From contig WGMW01000031.1 in the NCBI GenBank assembly GCA_016124845.1, forward strand, positions 1-41,199: DNA of 41,199 nt. The letters run 5' to 3'. The translations under genes and the position numbers were made by a program. This document shows, in pieces, positions 15,599 through 23,886 of the stretch. Under the pieces are notes generated by a model. It did not search any database and had not been told where the DNA came from. It saw only the letters and a list, made by a program, of their open reading frames with translations. The stretch comes from Flavobacteriales bacterium (lineage in GTDB: Bacteria; Bacteroidota; Bacteroidia; UBA10329). Within the stretch, counting starts at the first letter, position 1. Each line of letters starts with the position of its first letter.

Positions 15599-17095
15599 AT
15601 GAGAAAGGGTTTACTTTCAGTTGTTCTATCAATTTTATTTACCGGAGTTTGTCTGGCAGGAGACGGGAATGGAGATGGGAAAACGTCCTCTTCCACTACT
15701 TCTTCCAAGAGAAAATTCAACTACTTCACCGTAGGTCTGCATGGCGGATGGACCCAGTTTTATGGAGACCTGCGTCAGTACGATTTTGGTTACACGCAGG
15801 CCAAACATGACGTTAACAATGGTGGTGGTGGTCTCTTTGTAGACTACCAATTGAATTCCGTGATCGGGTTCAGAGCTAATCTTTTGGTCGGAACATTGGG
15901 TGGTTCGAAGCGAACAATCGGAAATGCAAATGCTGTTAATCAGAATGTGTATTTCAAGTCGATGTTCATTGATTACACGCTGAACACAACGGTCAACTTC
16001 GTTAACCTTATGTATTCTGACAGAACAAAAGATAGATTTTTCACGGCCTACGTAATTGGCGGAATCGGATTTACTTCGTTCAAATCAAATAAATACAGAC
16101 TGAATGGTCCTAATGCAGGTGAAATAGTTGGTAACTCCAGTAACCCCAGCGGTAAAAAAGAAGCCGATAAATTCACTACCGAACTGGTTATTCCTGCTGG
16201 CCTCGGTGTTAAGTTCAGACTCTCGAGAAGGTTCGACCTTGGGCTTGAATACACACAACGATTCTCACCTGCAGGCGACAAGCTTGACGCTACAGTTGGC
16301 GGGAAACGCGGGAGTGACGGATATGGTTATTTTAACGCATTTGTGGCAATCAAATTTGGTAAGCAAACACATTCTAAAGAGTGGGTAAACCCATTCCAAG
16401 CGTTGAATCAGAACATGGCAGACCTTCAAGCGAATGTTGATGGCCTTGCTAAAGATGCTGACGGTGACGGTGTTTCTGACATCTTCGACAAAGAAGAGAA
16501 TACGCCTGCCGATGTTGCTGTAGACGGAAGCGGCCGTGCATTGGATACAGATGGTGACGGTGTTCCAGATTACTTGGATGCCGACCCATTCACAAGCAAA
16601 GGTGCCCGTGTTGATGAGAACGGAAAAGAACTTGACTCTGACAACGATGGCGTTGCAGACAGCCAAGACATTGAGCCGAACACAGAAGCTGGCGCTTTGG
16701 TCAATTTCCAAGGAAAGACAATTACCCTTGAAAATGCAGGTGGCGAAACCAATGTAAGCGTATCAGGTGGTCTTCCATCAATCTACTTCAAGGTCAACAG
16801 CGCAAGAATCGATTACTGGTCAAGTTATGATCGATTGGCAGAAGTTGCTCAGTTAATGAAGGCTGACAAGTCAATCAAAATCAAAGTTGTTGGTAGCTGC
16901 GATAAGACAGGCACAGAAGATTACAACCAATCTCTTGGCGAAAAACGAGCTCAAGCAGCCGTTGACCACTTGGTGAAGATCTACGGAATTGATGCAGGTC
17001 GCTTCTCAATAGCAAGTGATGGCGAAGACAATCCGCTTTCAGTTAGCGATGAGGCGCTGAATGTGAACAGACGAGTTGATTTCATCATTCAGTAA
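15599..17095 (+). CDS. OmpA-family outer membrane protein with thrombospondin type 3 repeats
   Basis: The 498-residue outer membrane protein has signal peptide MRKGLLSVVLSILFTGVCLAG. A beta-barrel-like region of about residues 40-255 has alternating strands such as FTVGLHGGWTQFYGDL and GLEYTQRF. Three calcium-binding TSP3-type repeats start at about residue 286: DADGDGVSDIFDKEEN, DTDGDGVPDYLDADPF and DSDNDGVADSQDIEPN. The C-terminal OmpA domain runs from about residue 395 (IYFKVNSARID) through KVVGSCDKTG and the peptidoglycan-binding NRRVDFIIQ end. It links outer membrane and cell wall. The strong upstream promoter and strong terminator suggest abundant monocistronic expression, as is usual for the major porins of this phylum. 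Confidence 0.92.
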   Translation: MRKGLLSVVLSILFTGVCLAGDGNGDGKTSSSTTSSKRKFNYFTVGLHGGWTQFYGDLRQYDFGYTQAKHDVNNGGGGLFVDYQLNSVIGFRANLLVGTLGGSKRTIGNANAVNQNVYFKSMFIDYTLNTTVNFVNLMYSDRTKDRFFTAYVIGGIGFTSFKSNKYRLNGPNAGEIVGNSSNPSGKKEADKFTTELVIPAGLGVKFRLSRRFDLGLEYTQRFSPAGDKLDATVGGKRGSDGYGYFNAFVAIKFGKQTHSKEWVNPFQALNQNMADLQANVDGLAKDADGDGVSDIFDKEENTPADVAVDGSGRALDTDGDGVPDYLDADPFTSKGARVDENGKELDSDNDGVADSQDIEPNTEAGALVNFQGKTITLENAGGETNVSVSGGLPSIYFKVNSARIDYWSSYDRLAEVAQLMKADKSIKIKVVGSCDKTGTEDYNQSLGEKRAQAAVDHLVKIYGIDAGRFSIASDGEDNPLSVSDEALNVNRRVDFIIQ

Positions 17096-17120
17096 GAAGA
17101 AAGTCTGAATGAGACAAGAA

Positions 17121-17152
17121 GCCCCGCTCAAATTGAGCGGGGCTTTTTTTTT
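17121..17152 (+). terminator. Rho-independent terminator of the OmpA-family gene
   Basis: GCCCCGCTCAA at 17121-17131 pairs with TTGAGCGGGGC at 17133-17143 and is followed by nine T residues (17144-17152). The IS element begins only five bases later. Confidence 0.92.
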
Positions 17153-17156
17153 CAGC

Positions 17157-17189
17157 TGTCTCGTCCTGAAAAAAGCTGACTAAAAAATG
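17157..17189 (+). repeat. Left terminal inverted repeat of the IS
   Basis: This starts TGTCTCGTCCTGAAAAAAGC and continues TGACT. Against the reverse complement of 18468-18500 it matches at about 21 of 33 positions, including TCGTCCT and TTGACT/CTGACT. Confidence 0.7.
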
Positions 17190-17199
17190 TCAGCTTAAG

Positions 17200-17564
17200 A
17201 TGAAAGAAGAAGGGAAAAAGCGGAAGTACATCCCCCGAAGGACGTACAGCGACACGTTCAAACGGATGGTTGTTGCCGAATTTGAGAAGGGGATATTGAA
17301 CAAGGACCGGATACAGCAGAAGTATGGGATAGGAGGCAACTCGCGTGTGCTGACCTGGTGCAGAAAATTCGGTAAGTTGCACTATCCTGAGAAAGGACAG
17401 TTGGGACGTCCGATGAAAGATCCACAGAAACAGCGCATCAAGGAACTGGAGAAGCAGTTGGCCGATGAGAAGCTCAGGTGCTTGCCTATGAGAAGTTGAT
17501 CGCCATCACCGAGAAGGAGGAGAACATCGTCATCTTAAAAAAAGCGCAGCCGGACAATAAGTGA
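17200..17564 (+). pseudogene. IS3-family orfA (transposase DNA-binding subunit), frameshifted
   Basis: The N-terminal 90 or so residues are a normal OrfA: RTYSDTFKRMVVAEFEKG and NKDRIQQKYGIGGNSRVLTW form the helix-turn-helix. A heptad region, RIKELEKQLADEKLR, follows. After codon 93 one G appears missing near 17478, because AGGTGCTT would need AGGGTGCTT. The frame therefore stops at 17499. In the shifted frame the expected continuation LAYEKLIAITEKEENIVIL is fully legible up to a TGA at 17562-17564. An A-rich run at 17537-17543 (seven A) lies where IS3 elements often carry a frameshift signal. Confidence 0.75.
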
Positions 17565-18454
17565 GCTTGTACAGCAACATCCACGCAAGGTGAGCATGTT
17601 CTGTGAGTTGTTCGGCCATAGCAAACAGGCCTATTATAAAACACGCCAGAGCGTGAAAGACCGCTGTGATGAGAACAGACGTCTGACGGTCGGTGCTGGA
17701 GATACGCGCACAGATGTCGCGGTTGGGCACGAGGAAGTTGAAATTCATGATGGAACAGAACGGGACGATGGTGGGAAGGGACCGACTGTTCGACCTGCTC
17801 CGCCAAGAAGGCCTGTTGGTAGGCAAGCGCAGGAAATACACCGTTACCACCAACTCCAAACACTGGATGTTCAAATATCCCGACCTGAGAAAGGAACTCA
17901 GGGTACACCGCCCCGAGCAGCTCTGGGTGGCCGACATCACCTATCTGGATACATTGGGGACCAACAGCTATCTGCATCTGATAACCGATGCCTACTCCAA
18001 GAAAGTGATGGGATATGAACTGAGTGACAATATGGAGGCGGCCTCCACCCTCAAGGCCCTGAAGATGGCCATCGCTGCAAGACAATACCCCGAGGCCCAG
18101 CTGATGCACCATTCAGACAGGGGACTGCAATACTGCAGTCGGCTCTACACTGACCATCTCAAAGACAACAATATCACAATAAGCATGACCGAAAATGGAG
18201 ACCCCTATGAGAATGCCGTTGCAGAGCGCATCAATGGCATACTGAAAGATGAGTTCGGGCTTGGCGGACAGATGGAGGACATGAAACAGACGGGCAGACA
18301 GACCCGTCAGAGTATTGCAGCATATAATTCTTTGAGACCACACCTGAGTAACCATATGCTCACACCTGAACAGATGCACCGACAACAGAAGATGAAAATG
18401 AGAACATGGGGAAGAAGATCTCCAAAGCCCGATCGGGCTTTGGAGATCTCTTAG
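17563..18454 (+). pseudogene. IS3-family orfB (DDE transposase), frameshifted
   Basis: The first part reads ELVQQHPRKVSMFCELFGH, then SKQAYYKTRQSVKDR (GTG at 17590, or read from upstream). Near 17692 an extra G (GTCGGTGCTGGAG for GTCGTGCTGGAG) moves the rest into another frame. The downstream 253 residues contain the complete rve core: first Asp in VADITYL (17933), second Asp in HHSDRGLQY (18116) and Glu in AVAERING (18224). The last two have the D(35)E spacing typical of IS3. The C-terminal residues (RRSPKPDRALEIS) are encoded by a perfect palindrome at 18416-18449. Confidence 0.8.
18416..18449. terminator. Perfect 34-bp palindrome at the end of orfB
   Basis: AGATCTCCAAAGCCCGA at 18416-18432 is followed directly by its exact inverse at 18433-18449. 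A hairpin this strong at the end of the transposase gene probably terminates transcription leaving or entering the IS. It overlaps the last codons of orfB. Confidence 0.6.
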
Positions 18455-18467
18455 TTAATTGCAACCA

Positions 18468-18500
18468 CAATAAACAGTCAACCTATATTAGGACGACTCA
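18468..18500 (-). repeat. Right terminal inverted repeat of the IS
   Basis: Read on the minus strand it starts TGAGTCGTCCTAATATAGG. It overlaps the last codons and the stop codon (18488-18490) of the neighbouring membrane protein gene. Confidence 0.7.
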
Positions 18501-18943
18501 GTGATGCCGATCTTCAGGTTGAATCGGTGGAACTCTTCGATCATGGCACCGAAAAGCATCCAAAGTGGCAGGTAATCAAAGCGGATATAGCCACCAAAAT
18601 GCCAGCCGCTCTGGTACTCCCACGGACAACGCCCCGTGAACTGCTCCAGCATGAAACCCGTGATCAGTTCCACCAGAAGAATAACTGCGCCATAAATGAA
18701 ATAGCGCACCAATCGATTCAGATTCTTCAGTAGGTTGTAGCCGATCGGAAACAGGATGGAAGTGATGCCGTAAATGGGAAACATCCAAATGTAGCTCTGG
18801 CCTTTCAGCGAAAGATCATCCAAGTTTCCCGCATTGATGCGGTCCACAATGGCGGTGAAGAACACCTCGGTGGTCACACCCAATCCGCCATACAGCACAA
18901 ACGAGAAGACCCGCTCCTTAATTCCTATCTTCTTTTCCTTCAT
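18488..18943 (-). CDS. Putative CmpB-type (ABC type IV) integral membrane protein, 3' end supplied by IS
   Basis: The 151-residue multi-pass protein has about four membrane segments, for example FVLYGGLGVTTEVFFTAIV, YIWMFPIYGITSILFPIGYN and YFIYGAVILLVELITGFML. CPWEYQSGWHFGGYIRFDYLPLW is characteristic of the 'ABC_trans_CmpB'/putative ABC permease family, whose substrate is unknown. The start overlaps the 3' end of the rhomboid gene by 26 bases, so the two are cotranscribed. The last three residues (ESS) and the TAA stop at 18488-18490 lie inside the right inverted repeat of the IS. The original C-terminus has therefore been replaced, though little appears to be missing compared with what I recall of the family. 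Confidence 0.65.
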   Translation of the reverse strand: MKEKKIGIKERVFSFVLYGGLGVTTEVFFTAIVDRINAGNLDDLSLKGQSYIWMFPIYGITSILFPIGYNLLKNLNRLVRYFIYGAVILLVELITGFMLEQFTGRCPWEYQSGWHFGGYIRFDYLPLWMLFGAMIEEFHRFNLKIGITESS

Positions 18944-19661
18944 GCTTCTTGTAAATGTACTTTATGCTGATGGGCATTTCCGAAGTCTCTCTGGCTTTCT
19001 GCTCTTTCTCCAACTGCTTTTCAGCCTGTTCCCTTCTTATTCGTTCTGGGTCTGGAAACCACTCTGGAACTTCTTCCTCATCCACCAACTCCCACGAGTA
19101 TTTGGGACGCTGCGGTCCCTGCCTGCGGTAAACAAACGCCACCATCACGCCTGCCAAAAGCCCGAAAAGATGCCCTTCGTAAGAAATTTCATGATCGATG
19201 GGGAAAATGCCCCAGACCAGACTTCCGTACATGAAAACCACCAACATGGAAAGTGCCATCAGCTTCAGATGCTTGCGCAACAATCCGCTCATAAATAGGA
19301 AGCCGAAAAGGGCATATACGATTCCGCTTGCCCCGATATGGAAATTGGCCCTTCCTCCTATCCAAAGCCAAATACCGCTTAGCAGATACACCCAAAGCAA
19401 CGTTTTCGATGCCACCTGACGGTAGAAATAATAGAGCATTGTTCCGAGGATGAAAATGGCGGTGGAGTTATTGAAAAGGTGTTTCCAGTTGGCGTGAATG
19501 AACGGATAGGTGAGAATTCCGTAGAGCCGAGATACCTTTCTCGGGAAAATGCCATACTGCCCCAGATCGATGTCGAACACATGTTCCGCCATCATCACCA
19601 ACACCATGGCAATGACCAGAATTGTCGGTACGATCATGCTTGAGAACAGTCCCTTGACCAT
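18918..19661 (-). CDS. Rhomboid-family intramembrane serine protease
   Basis: The 247-residue protein (from ATG 19661) has six predicted membrane segments and the catalytic dyad of rhomboids: S112 in GASG (HIGASGIVYALFGFL) and H164 in EGHLFGLLAG. The conserved HANWKHLFNN loop (the H-x-x-H-L-x-N type motif) lies between segments 1 and 2. A charged, coiled-coil-prone cytosolic tail follows (PERIRREQAEKQLEKEQKAR). By family it cleaves membrane-protein substrates within the bilayer; the substrate is unknown. ATG 19661 is preferred over one at 19685 because a consensus -7 element lies between them. It heads a two-gene operon with the CmpB-like gene. Confidence 0.88.
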   Translation of the reverse strand: MVKGLFSSMIVPTILVIAMVLVMMAEHVFDIDLGQYGIFPRKVSRLYGILTYPFIHANWKHLFNNSTAIFILGTMLYYFYRQVASKTLLWVYLLSGIWLWIGGRANFHIGASGIVYALFGFLFMSGLLRKHLKLMALSMLVVFMYGSLVWGIFPIDHEISYEGHLFGLLAGVMVAFVYRRQGPQRPKYSWELVDEEEVPEWFPDPERIRREQAEKQLEKEQKARETSEMPISIKYIYKKHEGKEDRN

Positions 19662-19665
19662 ACTA

Positions 19666-19673
19666 CAAAAGTA
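19666..19673 (-). promoter_or_regulatory. -7 promoter element of the rhomboid gene
   Basis: On the minus strand this is TACTTTTG, an exact TAnnTTTG, four bases before the ATG at 19661. Transcription is predicted to start at the start codon. It also argues against the upstream ATG at 19685. Confidence 0.55.
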
Positions 19674-19742
19674 AGACCCCTCCAATTAATCGGAGAGGCC
19701 TTAAAGGGGTCGGATCGCAGGGGGAATGTACCCTATCCCTTG

Positions 19743-21854
19743 TTAACTTTTGATGTATCGGACAACCACACGGCTATCGGCAGCTTGAATGCGTAGGAAG
19801 TAAACCCCGTTTGCAAACTGGCTGATATCTACCGACTGGTTGAAATTGATGGTCTTGTTGATCTGAACCGCAGGCATCAACGCCTGTCCCAGCATGTTGG
19901 TCACTTGGATGGAAACATTCTCCGCACTTGGCAACTGACCACGAACGTTAATGAATCCTGAACCAGGGTTCGGATAGACATCCAAAGCATCGAAAACCCC
20001 CAATTCTTCAACTCCGGTCTGGAGCGTGAACTCCAAAGTAGTGGTAGTTGTTGGACAACCGTTCGGGCCGATGTACTGCACATAATAGTTTCCACTTTGG
20101 ATGGCATCATAGCTGATGTCGGTCGCCCCAGGGATCGGATCACCGTTCAAGAACCACTGATAACCGGTTCCCGGAGGATCCACAGTAAGTGTATTACCAT
20201 TAGCAATGATAGTGGACTGAATCATTGGAGTTACATCCAATGTGATCGTGTTGGAAACTCCTTGACATCCATACTGGTTGGTCACCGTAACGAAGTAATC
20301 TCCAGACTGTGTGGCAGCAGTGGTCGGATTTGTGCCACCGGTAATTGCCCACTCATACGTTCCTTGATTCGGAGCCGTGGAAAGAAGCACACTTTCTCCT
20401 TCACAGAAATTCAAAGACCCATTGGCCGAGATCACAGGGCTTGGAAGTGGCTGAACGGTAACGTTGGCTACGGCTGAAGTTCCAGTACAACCATTCGCAT
20501 CTGTAACTGTTACCGAATATTGTCCACCCGTACTGACCGTGATCGACTCGGTTTGATCTGTGGTGTTCCATTCGTAATCCACAAAACCCGAAGTTGCTAT
20601 GAGATCCATTGTCTCTCCCGCGCAGAGCTGTAACGCTCCATTATTACTTGAAGTGATCGTGACCAACGGTGCATCGGTAACTTCAATGGTGATCTCCGCA
20701 GTATTCTCACACCCAAATGGATTTGCATACACGTAAGAGATCACATGCTGTCCGGTACCCGCAAATGCCGGGTTGAACATGCCATTGCTTACTCCCGTAC
20801 CGTAGAACGAACCACCGGCAGGACTGGCATTCAATTGAACAGGATCGGCCTGCCCACACAACGTAGGTACAGCGTCAATGCTCACATCTGGCAGCGCATT
20901 GGCCAATGCAAATGCAGGTTGGCTGAAATCGCTCCAAGCAGGATTGGTGACCGTACTGTAACCACCAACCGTTCCAGCAACTTCATTCGTCATGTCCTCC
21001 CACTGAGGCGTTCCTTGCCAGTGCGCACCATTTTCCCAATCGCCATCATCTGCTGCAACGTAATACTGAGTAACGTCAGCCGCGTCAGTACCGGCAACCT
21101 GATCGATCTGGTAGTAAAATTGGTCGTTTACAAAGCAAAGAGCCGGGTCGAACTGGGTGACATCAAACCCATCGGTAGTTGCATCGACATTGGCAAAGCG
21201 CGCAGCAAATGTGTTGGCCGAGGTGGCATTCGGAGTAATGGCCAATGGACGGATCCGCAACGTTCCTACTGTACTTCCAAGCGGGAAAACGTAACTGTCA
21301 GTACTGTTCGTATTCCAAGAAAGGCGACCAGCCCCCGTACTGCTTACAAACCCTCCCGACTCTGTAACAGCCAAGGAAGATGGGTTGAGAACGTGAAGCG
21401 TATTGGAATTGGTTCTGAGTTCTCTGTCATTCAAACTGAGGTCACCGAGAACTTCGGCATCGATCTGCAGGCTTTTAAATCCGGAACCAAGCAAATTGAG
21501 GTTGAAGAAAGTTGTGACAGCAGATCCCATGACCTGTTGGTTGGCCCCGTTCAGATTCACCAAACTTTGATCTGCTGTAAAAACTGAATTGTTCTCCCAG
21601 TTTCCACTCACATTGAAAATTCCAGTATTGCTACCTGCACCCGTGATCTCATCATCGTTTGCAAGATTTCCATTCACCGTGATCCTTCCTGCATTATCGA
21701 TCGTTCCCGAACCATTGTCAAGATCACCGGTCTGGATGGTTACGATACAGCCAGAATTGACCGTTACATCAGCTCCGTTGTTGAAGACCACGAACTGCGC
21801 GGAAACTTCAGAAAAGAGCGTGAGCATCGTTCCGATCAGTAAATACTTCTTCAT
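19743..21854 (-). CDS. Large secreted protein with Ig-like repeats and T9SS sorting domain
   Basis: The 703-residue protein has signal peptide MKKYLLIGTMLTLFSEVSAQ. Its N-terminal third is Gly/Asn/Thr-rich with short repeats (GSGTIDNAGRITVNGNL, GIFNVSGNWENNS), suggesting a beta-helix. A non-repetitive domain follows. Three or four Ig-like/PKD-type domains come next, each with a Cys pair, for example LCAGETMDLIATSGFVDYEW to VTDANGCTG and FCEGESVLLSTAPNQGTYEW to VTNQYGCQG. The end is a type A sorting domain (VYPNPGSGFINV, TNMLGQALM, FANGVYFLRI, VVVRYIKS). It is probably a surface adhesin-like protein. It lies 41 bases after the small secreted protein gene and is the last gene of a minus-strand operon headed by the collagen-like gene. 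Confidence 0.82.
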   Translation of the reverse strand: MKKYLLIGTMLTLFSEVSAQFVVFNNGADVTVNSGCIVTIQTGDLDNGSGTIDNAGRITVNGNLANDDEITGAGSNTGIFNVSGNWENNSVFTADQSLVNLNGANQQVMGSAVTTFFNLNLLGSGFKSLQIDAEVLGDLSLNDRELRTNSNTLHVLNPSSLAVTESGGFVSSTGAGRLSWNTNSTDSYVFPLGSTVGTLRIRPLAITPNATSANTFAARFANVDATTDGFDVTQFDPALCFVNDQFYYQIDQVAGTDAADVTQYYVAADDGDWENGAHWQGTPQWEDMTNEVAGTVGGYSTVTNPAWSDFSQPAFALANALPDVSIDAVPTLCGQADPVQLNASPAGGSFYGTGVSNGMFNPAFAGTGQHVISYVYANPFGCENTAEITIEVTDAPLVTITSSNNGALQLCAGETMDLIATSGFVDYEWNTTDQTESITVSTGGQYSVTVTDANGCTGTSAVANVTVQPLPSPVISANGSLNFCEGESVLLSTAPNQGTYEWAITGGTNPTTAATQSGDYFVTVTNQYGCQGVSNTITLDVTPMIQSTIIANGNTLTVDPPGTGYQWFLNGDPIPGATDISYDAIQSGNYYVQYIGPNGCPTTTTTLEFTLQTGVEELGVFDALDVYPNPGSGFINVRGQLPSAENVSIQVTNMLGQALMPAVQINKTINFNQSVDISQFANGVYFLRIQAADSRVVVRYIKS

Positions 21855-21895
21855 CCTTTTTGATTTTGCATTCCGACTTCTCTTAATGGCTCAGG

Positions 21896-22354
21896 TCACT
21901 TAAGTACTTTTACCTTGATCACCTCTTTCCCTTTGCTGTCTTCCAAGGCAATGGCGTATCCGGTCTCATTTACAGAACATTTACCCAGTTTGCCATCCGA
22001 CACCGCCTTTAAAGCATCTCCCTTGGATATTGAACCGAACTGATCAGAAACCAATGCCTGAAAAATGTATTTGCTACCATCAGGAGATGCTGGCTTATTG
22101 AGTGTGATGTAAGGAACATTGGTGGCTATACCTGCAACCGTTTCTTCCACACTTCCAGAGCACAGAGTAAGTTTACCATTGGCATCTTCGCATACCAAAG
22201 ACCCCAAGCGAGCTCCTTCTACACTCCGTTCAGAATTACGTTTGTCGATTTCGTTATCAATTGATGTCTGTGCACTGGCTCCAAGGTGCATGAATCCAGA
22301 AAATACCAGCACAAAAAACAGTACCACAGCCGGTGTATATTTTGTCGATTTCAT
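21896..22354 (-). CDS. Small secreted protein of unknown function
   Basis: The 152-residue protein has a clear signal peptide (MKSTKYTPAVVLFFVLVFSG, cleaved near GASAQ). The mature part has two Cys in LVCEDANGKLTLCSGSVEE and another in GKCSVNETGYAIALEDS. The segment from FGSISKGDALKAVSDGKLG to GYAIALED resembles small beta-rich decoration or coat-stabilising modules, but that is only an impression. There is no sorting domain, so it may stay in the periplasm or bind its neighbours. It lies 29 bases after the collagen-like gene and 41 before the Ig-repeat gene, which implies a joint role at the cell surface. Confidence 0.6.
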   Translation of the reverse strand: MKSTKYTPAVVLFFVLVFSGFMHLGASAQTSIDNEIDKRNSERSVEGARLGSLVCEDANGKLTLCSGSVEETVAGIATNVPYITLNKPASPDGSKYIFQALVSDQFGSISKGDALKAVSDGKLGKCSVNETGYAIALEDSKGKEVIKVKVLK

Positions 22355-22383
22355 CTTCTATAAATTTTGTTCGTTGCTCTCAA

Positions 22384-23823
22384 TTATTCGTTTATCTCTA
22401 TGGCCTGCAGATAACCTTCCGTAATACCATTATATGTTGGAGAGTCGCTTACATAGAACTGTAGTGTATACGTATGGGAACCTGCACTTGGGGTAACATC
22501 CATACCCGTGATGGCGAAGTTCCATGTATTCTGACCACCCGAAATATAGTAGCCATCAGCGATCGAACCCGTAATGTGCGTAGCTCCATCTCTTAGAATT
22601 CTGTAACCACAATAATCCGCATAGATCACCGCACCACCCGAAGCCGCTACGTAGATGTCATTTCCGTGCGAATTTATAGTCACACTTGCGGCATTGAGCC
22701 AAGAACCACTTGAAGTGGGGTAGAATGTGTAATTGTAAAGACCCTGAGCAGCCTGATCGATCGGGCCTGCTGGACCCTGTGGACCTTGCGGTCCTTGAGG
22801 CCCCTGTGCTCCCTGTGCACCTGCTGGGCCTTGTGCACCTTGAGGACCTGCTGGTCCCTGTGGGCCCGCTGGTCCTTGCGCTCCTGCCACACCCGCAGGT
22901 CCCTGTGGGCCAGCAGGACCTTGTGGTCCAGGCAATCCTTGTGGGCCCTGCGGGCCATCAGCACCTTGAGGCCCGATTGGACCTGCAGCACCAGTAACTC
23001 CTTGAGGACCTTGAATTCCCTGTGGGCCCTGCGCTCCTGTTGCACCAGCTGCCCCAGTTGGACCCTGAGCTCCTTGAGGACCTGCAGGACCCTGAATGCC
23101 TTGAGGTCCCTGCGCTCCTGTTGCACCATCAGCACCTGCTGGGCCTTGTGGGCCCTGAGGACCGGTTGCGCCATCAGCACCTGCTGGACCTTGAGGTCCC
23201 TGCGCTCCTGTTGCACCGTCAGCACCCGCAGGCCCTTGTAATCCCTGAGGACCGGTCGCACCATCAGCACCCGCTGGGCCTTGAGGTCCCTGTGGACCAG
23301 TTGCACCGTCAGCACCCGTTGGCCCTTGCGGTCCCTGTGGGCCGGTCGCACCATCAGCACCCGCTGGCCCTTGTGGACCCTGTGGGCCGGTCGCGCCATC
23401 AGCACCCGCTGCGCCCTGTGTTCCTTGTGGGCCAGTTGCACCATCAGCCCCTGCCGGACCCTGTGGTCCCTGTACTCCTGGGGCACCATCAGCACCTGCC
23501 GGGCCTTGAGGGCCAGCTGGTCCAGCCGGTCCCTGAAGCCCTTGCGGCCCCTGTGGTCCAACCGCCTGAACCCATTGTGTTCCATCAAAATACCAGAACT
23601 GGTTATCATCAGTATCAAATACCAACAATCCGGTTGCAGGCTGAAATATCAGCGTACGCTGCTGAGTGGTCAATCTTGGCACCAGAAACCCTTTGTCTGA
23701 GGCACTGAGATCCAAAACCGCACTGGCATGTGGTGTTGATGTCCCAACCCCCATGTTGTCCTGCGCCTTAACAGCAACAGCATTGACACACAATAAAATC
23801 ACGAGAGGAAAAAGTCTTTTCAT
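22384..23823 (-). CDS. Collagen-like secreted protein
   Basis: The 479-residue protein has signal peptide [20 protein letters not shown]. Residues 24-85 are a module ([48 protein letters not shown]) also found in the protein at 37286-38758. About residues 89-354 are uninterrupted Gly-X-Y triplets (about 88) rich in [16 protein letters not shown], expected to form a collagen triple helix. The 125-residue C-terminal domain (from [15 protein letters not shown] to the end) is probably a beta-sandwich head that could trimerise the stalk. There is no T9SS sorting domain. ATG 23823 is chosen for the signal peptide. The gene has a strong promoter at 23887-23918 and heads a three-gene operon. Confidence 0.85.
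   Translation of the reverse strand: MKRLFPLVILLCVNAVAVKAQDNMGVGTSTPHASAVLDLSASDKGFLVPRLTTQQRTLIFQPATGLLVFDTDDNQFWYFDGTQWVQAVGPQGPQGLQGPAGPAGPQGPAGADGAPGVQGPQGPAGADGATGPQGTQGAAGADGATGPQGPQGPAGADGATGPQGPQGPTGADGATGPQGPQGPAGADGATGPQGLQGPAGADGATGAQGPQGPAGADGATGPQGPQGPAGADGATGAQGPQGIQGPAGPQGAQGPTGAAGATGAQGPQGIQGPQGVTGAAGPIGPQGADGPQGPQGLPGPQGPAGPQGPAGVAGAQGPAGPQGPAGPQGAQGPAGAQGAQGPQGPQGPQGPAGPIDQAAQGLYNYTFYPTSSGSWLNAASVTINSHGNDIYVAASGGAVIYADYCGYRILRDGATHITGSIADGYYISGGQNTWNFAITGMDVTPSAGSHTYTLQFYVSDSPTYNGITEGYLQAIEINE
22762..23559 (-). repeat. Collagen-coding triplet region with about nine 45-bp tandem units
   Basis: The DNA for the Gly-X-Y region is built of 9-bp elements. Between about 23118 and 23505 it consists of about nine 45-bp units encoding [15 protein letters not shown]-like 15-mers. 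The units differ by a few bases each, so they could expand or contract by slippage or recombination. Because of the composition no stop codon occurs over long stretches in several frames on both strands. Confidence 0.8.
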
Positions 23824-23886
23824 TCCAAATATTCTTCGTTTAACTATTAGCTCAGAAGGACGAATCAATCATTTCCTTCGATGAAA

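Larger units (their letters stand above)
17157..18500 (+). mobile_element. IS3-family insertion sequence, degenerate (1344 bp)
   Basis: The element carries orfA and orfB typical of IS3-family transposons. It is bounded by imperfect terminal inverted repeats of about 33 bases that start with TG and end with CA (17157-17189 and 18468-18500). The best-conserved part of the repeats is TCGTCCT. Both ORFs contain single-base frameshifts, so the copy is probably unable to move by itself. No target-site duplication is evident: the flanks are AGC on the left and GTG on the right. It inserted just after the ompA terminator and against the 3' end of the minus-strand membrane protein gene. Confidence 0.82.

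Noticed and set aside
17152-17160. Target-site duplication of the IS3 element
   Set aside because: The bases flanking the two inverted repeats (AGC and GTG) do not match at 3-5 bp, so no duplication can be claimed.
19675-19711. GACCCCT...AGGGGTC inverted repeat upstream of the rhomboid gene as a terminator for the Ig-repeat gene
   Set aside because: The arms are only seven bases, the loop is long, and there is no T-run; it may be chance structure next to the rhomboid promoter.
20745-21587. 280-codon plus-strand frame opposite the Ig-repeat protein
   Set aside because: It shadows a gene with signal peptide and sorting domain; composition is Arg/Ser-rich as expected from an antisense frame.
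22680-23708. Long open frames in other phases and on the plus strand across the collagen region
   Set aside because: The 9-bp periodic, stop-free repeat makes several frames open at once; only the frame with signal peptide and Gly-X-Y pattern is credible.
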